From Moraxellaceae bacterium (GTDB lineage: Bacteria > Pseudomonadota > Gammaproteobacteria > Pseudomonadales > Moraxellaceae), in assembly GCA_030146505.1 (NCBI GenBank), contig JASLCO010000073.1, positions 1-7,703 of the forward strand: a stretch of 7,703 bases of DNA. The letters run 5' to 3'. A program made the position numbers and the translations under genes. The notes below the pieces were generated by a model. The model was not told where the DNA came from. It searched no databases and saw only the letters and a program-made list of their open reading frames with translations. This document shows, one piece after another, positions 4,994 to 7,703 of this stretch (the stretch's first letter is position 1; each line of letters opens with the position of its first letter).

Positions 4994-6628
4994 ATGACAA
5001 AGTACATCTTCGTAACCGGCGGTGTTGTTTCCTCATTGGGCAAAGGGATTTCCGCCGCGTCGCTGGCCGCCTTGCTCGAGGCCCGCGGCCTCAAGGTCAC
5101 GATGATCAAGATGGACCCCTACATCAACGTCGACCCGGGCACCATGAGCCCCTACCAGCATGGCGAAGTCTTCGTGACGGGCGACGGCGCCGAGACTGAT
5201 CTCGACCTCGGCTACTACGAACGCTTCCTGCGCCATGGCCGTATGACCAAGGCCAATAACTTCACCTCTGGCCGTATCTATCTGGACGTCATCCAGAAAG
5301 AGCGCCGTGGCGATTATCTGGGCGCCACTGTCCAGGTGATTCCGCATATCACCGATGCCATCAAGCAGCGCGTGCGCGACGGCGGCCGTGGCTATGACGT
5401 GGCCATCGTGGAAATCGGCGGCACCGCCGGTGACATCGAGTCCCAGCCTTTCATGGAAGCCGTGCGCCAGATGCGTGTGGAGCAGGGCTATCAGGGCTCG
5501 CTGCTCATGCACCTGACCCTGGTGCCCTATATTGCCTCCGCCGGTGAAACCAAGACCAAGCCGACTCAGCACTCCGTGAAGGAATTGCGCTCCATCGGCC
5601 TGCAGCCGGACATCCTGATCTGCCGTTCCGACCACGAAATTCCGGAAGACTCGCGTCGCAAGATTTCGCTGTTCACCAATGTGGATGAAAAGGCCGTCAT
5701 TCTCGCGATTGATGCGCCCAGCATTTACATGATTCCGCTCAAATTCCACGAGCAGGGTCTGGATGATCTGGTCATCGAGCGCCTGGCCCTGGGCTCGCGC
5801 CCGGCTGCCGATCTGGCTGACTGGCAGCGTGTGGTGGATGCGCTCATGAATCCTGAAAAGGCAGTGCGCATTGCCATGGTGGGCAAGTACATCGAACTGA
5901 TCGATGCCTACAAGTCGCTGAACGAAGCGCTGCTGCATGCCGGCATCCAGAATCGCACCAAGGTGGCCATTGATTACATCGACGCCGAATCCATAGAGGA
6001 AAACGGCACGGGTGTGTTGGAAAAAGTGGATGCCATTCTGGTGCCCGGCGGCTTTGGTGATCGCGGTACGGAAGGCAAGATCACCGCTGTGCAGTTTGCC
6101 CGTGAAAAGAAGATCCCCTATCTCGGTATCTGCCTCGGCATGCAGGTGGCGGTGATTGAATACGCCCGTCACAAGGCCGGCCTCGATGGCGCCAATTCCA
6201 CCGAGTTGAAAAAGAATCCGGCACATCCCGTTATCGGTCTTATCACCGAGTGGCGCAATGAAACCGGTGCGGTCGAGCGTCGTGACGAAGGTTCTGATCT
6301 GGGCGGCACCATGCGCCTGGGCGCCCAGGCCTGCCATCTGGAACCGGGCAGCAAGGCCCGCGAGCTGTATGGCCAGGACGAGATCATCGAACGTCACCGT
6401 CACCGCTATGAAGTGAACAACAACTACCTGCCGCAGCTGGAAGCCGCAGGCCTGAAGATTTCCGGTCGCAGCGCCGACAAGAGCCTGGTGGAAATGATCG
6501 AGATTCCCGATCACCCCTGGTTTGTCGCCTGCCAGTTCCATCCGGAATTCACCAGCTCGCCACGCGATGGCCATCCGCTGTTCTCGGGCTTCATCAAGGC
6601 GGCATTGAAGCAGGCGGGCAAGGAATAA
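4994..6628 (+). CDS. pyrG: CTP synthase (glutamine-hydrolysing)
   Basis: PyrG makes CTP from UTP, ATP and glutamine in the cytoplasm, the last step of pyrimidine nucleotide synthesis. The product is 544 aa, like E. coli PyrG (545). The N-terminal synthetase domain, about residues 1-266, opens with KYIFVTGGVVSSLGKGISAA, including the P-loop-like SSLGKG. It also has KMDPYINVDPGTMSPYQHGE and the switch region near GGTAGDIES. The C-terminal class I glutamine amidotransferase domain has nucleophile Cys380 in GICLGMQ and the partners His516 and Glu518 in CQFHPEF. I place the start at ATG 4994, where the family N-terminus begins. The frame stays open upstream to 4871, but that extension covers the predicted -10 and reads as low-complexity proline-rich sequence. 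GGA lies 6 bases before the ATG. kdsA follows 164 bases downstream on the same strand, as in many gammaproteobacteria. Confidence 0.98.
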   Translation: MTKYIFVTGGVVSSLGKGISAASLAALLEARGLKVTMIKMDPYINVDPGTMSPYQHGEVFVTGDGAETDLDLGYYERFLRHGRMTKANNFTSGRIYLDVIQKERRGDYLGATVQVIPHITDAIKQRVRDGGRGYDVAIVEIGGTAGDIESQPFMEAVRQMRVEQGYQGSLLMHLTLVPYIASAGETKTKPTQHSVKELRSIGLQPDILICRSDHEIPEDSRRKISLFTNVDEKAVILAIDAPSIYMIPLKFHEQGLDDLVIERLALGSRPAADLADWQRVVDALMNPEKAVRIAMVGKYIELIDAYKSLNEALLHAGIQNRTKVAIDYIDAESIEENGTGVLEKVDAILVPGGFGDRGTEGKITAVQFAREKKIPYLGICLGMQVAVIEYARHKAGLDGANSTELKKNPAHPVIGLITEWRNETGAVERRDEGSDLGGTMRLGAQACHLEPGSKARELYGQDEIIERHRHRYEVNNNYLPQLEAAGLKISGRSADKSLVEMIEIPDHPWFVACQFHPEFTSSPRDGHPLFSGFIKAALKQAGKE

Positions 6629-6637
6629 AAAGGCATA

Positions 6638-6778
6638 CGTCATTCCCGCGAAAGCAGGACAAAAGCCCTTGGAGCGTTGAACAGCCGTAGGCTGGCCCGA
6701 AGGGCGAGCATAGCGAGTCATCTCGTGATGACAGAACAGGTATTTAATCGGGAGATTCCCGCTTTCGCGGGAATGACG
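6638..6778. repeat. REP-bounded element 3 between pyrG and kdsA, about 141 bp
   Basis: The left end begins CGTCATTCCCGCGAAAGCAG and the right unit (6752-6778) is a 27-base sequence identical to the right unit of element 1. The interior shares GTTGAACAGCCGTAGGCTGG and GGCGAGCATAGCGAGTCATC with element 2. It fills most of the pyrG-kdsA gap: it starts 9 bases after the pyrG stop and ends 14 bases before the kdsA ATG. If pyrG and kdsA are co-transcribed, the mRNA would carry a folded structure here. Confidence 0.85.
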
Positions 6779-6783
6779 GTGAG
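6778..6783 (+). promoter_or_regulatory. kdsA: Ribosome binding site of kdsA, abutting the REP unit
   Basis: GGTGAG lies 9 bases before the ATG at 6793. Its first G is the last base of REP element 3, so the ribosome site sits at the base of the REP hairpin. An alternative weak purine tract, AAAGAA (6785-6790), is too close to the ATG to be the main site. Confidence 0.55.
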
Positions 6784-6792
6784 TAAAGAAAT

Positions 6793-7638
6793 ATGGAACA
6801 GAAAGTCATCAAGCTCGGCAAGATAGAAATCGGCAACGACAAGCCCTTCGTGCTTTTTGGCGGCATGAATGTGCTGGAGTCGCGTGATCTTGCCCTCAAG
6901 GTTTGTGAAGAATATGTGCGCGTGACGGAAAAGCTGAAGATTCCCTATGTCTTCAAGGCTTCGTTCGACAAGGCCAACCGTTCATCCATGCATTCCTATC
7001 GCGGACCCGGCCTGGACGAAGGCCTGAAGATTTTCGAGGAAATCAAAAAGACCTTCGGCGTGCCGGTGATTACCGATGTGCATGAGCCACATCAGGCGGC
7101 GGCTGTCGCTGAAGTGGCCGACATCATCCAACTGCCGGCCTTCCTTTCGCGTCAGACTGATCTTGTCGTCGCCATGGCGAAAACCAAGGCCATCATCAAT
7201 ATCAAGAAGGCCCAGTTCCTCGCCCCCAAAGAGATGAAGCACATCCTGGCCAAGTGCGAAGAAGCCGGTAATGACCAGCTCATTCTCTGTGAGCGCGGCT
7301 CCAGCTTTGGCTACAACAATCTTGTCGTGGATATGCTGGGCTTCGGCATCATGAAGGAATTCGGCTATCCCGTGTTCTTCGATGTCACGCATTCCCTGCA
7401 GATGCCGGGTGGTTTGCCCAATGCCGCCGGTGGCCGTCGGGCCCAGGTGACGGAACTGGCCCTGGCCGGCATGTCGCAGAAGCTGGCCGGTCTTTTCCTT
7501 GAGGCGCATCCGGTGCCGGAAGAAGCCAAGTGTGATGGCCCTTGTGCCTTGCGTCTTTCCCAGCTTGAGGGTTTTCTCGCGCAGGTGAAGGCGATGGATG
7601 ATCTGGTAAAGAGTTTTCCGGTGCTGGATACGCACTGA
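6793..7638 (+). CDS. kdsA: 3-deoxy-8-phosphooctulonate (KDO-8-P) synthase
   Basis: KdsA condenses phosphoenolpyruvate with arabinose 5-phosphate to give KDO-8-phosphate, the first committed step to the KDO of the LPS inner core. It is a cytoplasmic TIM-barrel enzyme. The 281-aa product is close to E. coli KdsA (284). Visible family motifs are GGMNVLESRD (21-32 region), PYVFKASFDKANRSS, SYRGPGL, TDVHEPHQ, IIQLPAFLSRQTDL, CERGSSFGYNNLVVDMLGF, FDVTHSLQMPGG and GGRRAQV, then EAHPVPEEAKCDGP. Asn26 occupies the position where metal-dependent KdsA proteins have Cys, so this one should be of the metal-independent type. The ATG at 6793 is chosen because MEQKVIKLGKIEI aligns with the E. coli start. It probably belongs to a pyrG-kdsA transcription unit, commonly followed by eno, which lies beyond the window. 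Confidence 0.98.
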   Translation: MEQKVIKLGKIEIGNDKPFVLFGGMNVLESRDLALKVCEEYVRVTEKLKIPYVFKASFDKANRSSMHSYRGPGLDEGLKIFEEIKKTFGVPVITDVHEPHQAAAVAEVADIIQLPAFLSRQTDLVVAMAKTKAIINIKKAQFLAPKEMKHILAKCEEAGNDQLILCERGSSFGYNNLVVDMLGFGIMKEFGYPVFFDVTHSLQMPGGLPNAAGGRRAQVTELALAGMSQKLAGLFLEAHPVPEEAKCDGPCALRLSQLEGFLAQVKAMDDLVKSFPVLDTH

Positions 7639-7703
7639 GACAGCAACAAACACGCCCTCTCCCCGCTAGCGGGAGAGGGAGTGTTTGTTGCTGTCTCAGT
7701 GCG
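7631..7703. repeat. Long hairpin palindrome over the kdsA stop codon, to the window edge
   Basis: Bases 7631-7653 pair perfectly with 7681-7703. After one G-A mismatch (7654/7680), 7655-7663 (CCCTCTCCC) pairs with 7671-7679, leaving a 7-base loop. In total 32 of 33 positions pair. The core CCCTCTCCCCGCTAGCGGGAGAGGG is of a common intergenic REP type. The left arm includes the last two kdsA codons and the stop. The pairing still holds at the last base of the window, so the full length cannot be seen. It may be a strong 3'-end hairpin or a fold-back at a sequence end; no T-tract is visible. Confidence 0.8.

Noticed and set aside
5033..6721. Minus-strand frame of 562 codons opposite pyrG
   Set aside because: The sense strand is an unambiguous CTP synthase. 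The antisense frame begins in the repeat at 6638-6778 and has a shadow-like composition.

Overview
The window looks like chromosomal DNA of a GC-rich gammaproteobacterium. The C-terminus of ribosomal protein S20, the pyrG-kdsA order and the E. coli-like (Asn26, metal-independent type) KdsA all fit this. A Nevskiales/Xanthomonadales-like source is only a guess from general protein character. No tRNA, rRNA, CRISPR array or intact transposase gene was seen.

Layout, left to right. (1) Positions 3-77 are the last 24 codons of rpsT, followed by a strong bidirectional terminator (125-162) shared with a convergent minus-strand gene. (2) Positions 176-1934 hold two minus-strand genes: a YedA-like EamA/DMT-family exporter and, upstream of it, a TetR-family regulator. 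(3) Positions 1928-1970 are a compact divergent control region with two matching TGACA-N2-TGTCA palindromes and candidate overlapping promoters. (4) Positions 2040-4265 encode a 741-residue predicted lipoprotein with two c-type heme motifs. Its architecture resembles the rubber oxygenases RoxA/RoxB of the MauG/CcpA superfamily, and it ends in its own terminator. (5) Positions 4313-4850 are gene-free and dense in repeats: a 147-bp MITE-like insertion with terminal inverted repeats and a 12-bp target duplication, a second REP-bounded element, and a palindrome of a different REP family. (6) Positions 4851-7638 carry pyrG (CTP synthase) and kdsA (KDO-8-phosphate synthase), with another REP-bounded element filling the gap between them. 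(7) The last 73 bases form a nearly perfect palindrome that begins inside the final kdsA codons and runs to the window edge.

How the parts relate. pyrG and kdsA are housekeeping genes; kdsA feeds LPS inner-core synthesis and uses CTP-dependent activation downstream, and the two are probably co-transcribed through the REP element. The exporter, TetR regulator and diheme lipoprotein form an accessory block between rpsT and pyrG. The shared operator region suggests that the TetR protein controls itself and the diheme lipoprotein, perhaps in response to a hydrophobic substrate or its oxidation product. That link is inference.

The most interesting items are the membrane-anchored RoxA-like diheme protein with its symmetric TetR operator, the MITE-like insertion abutting that gene's terminator, and the terminal palindrome covering the kdsA stop codon.
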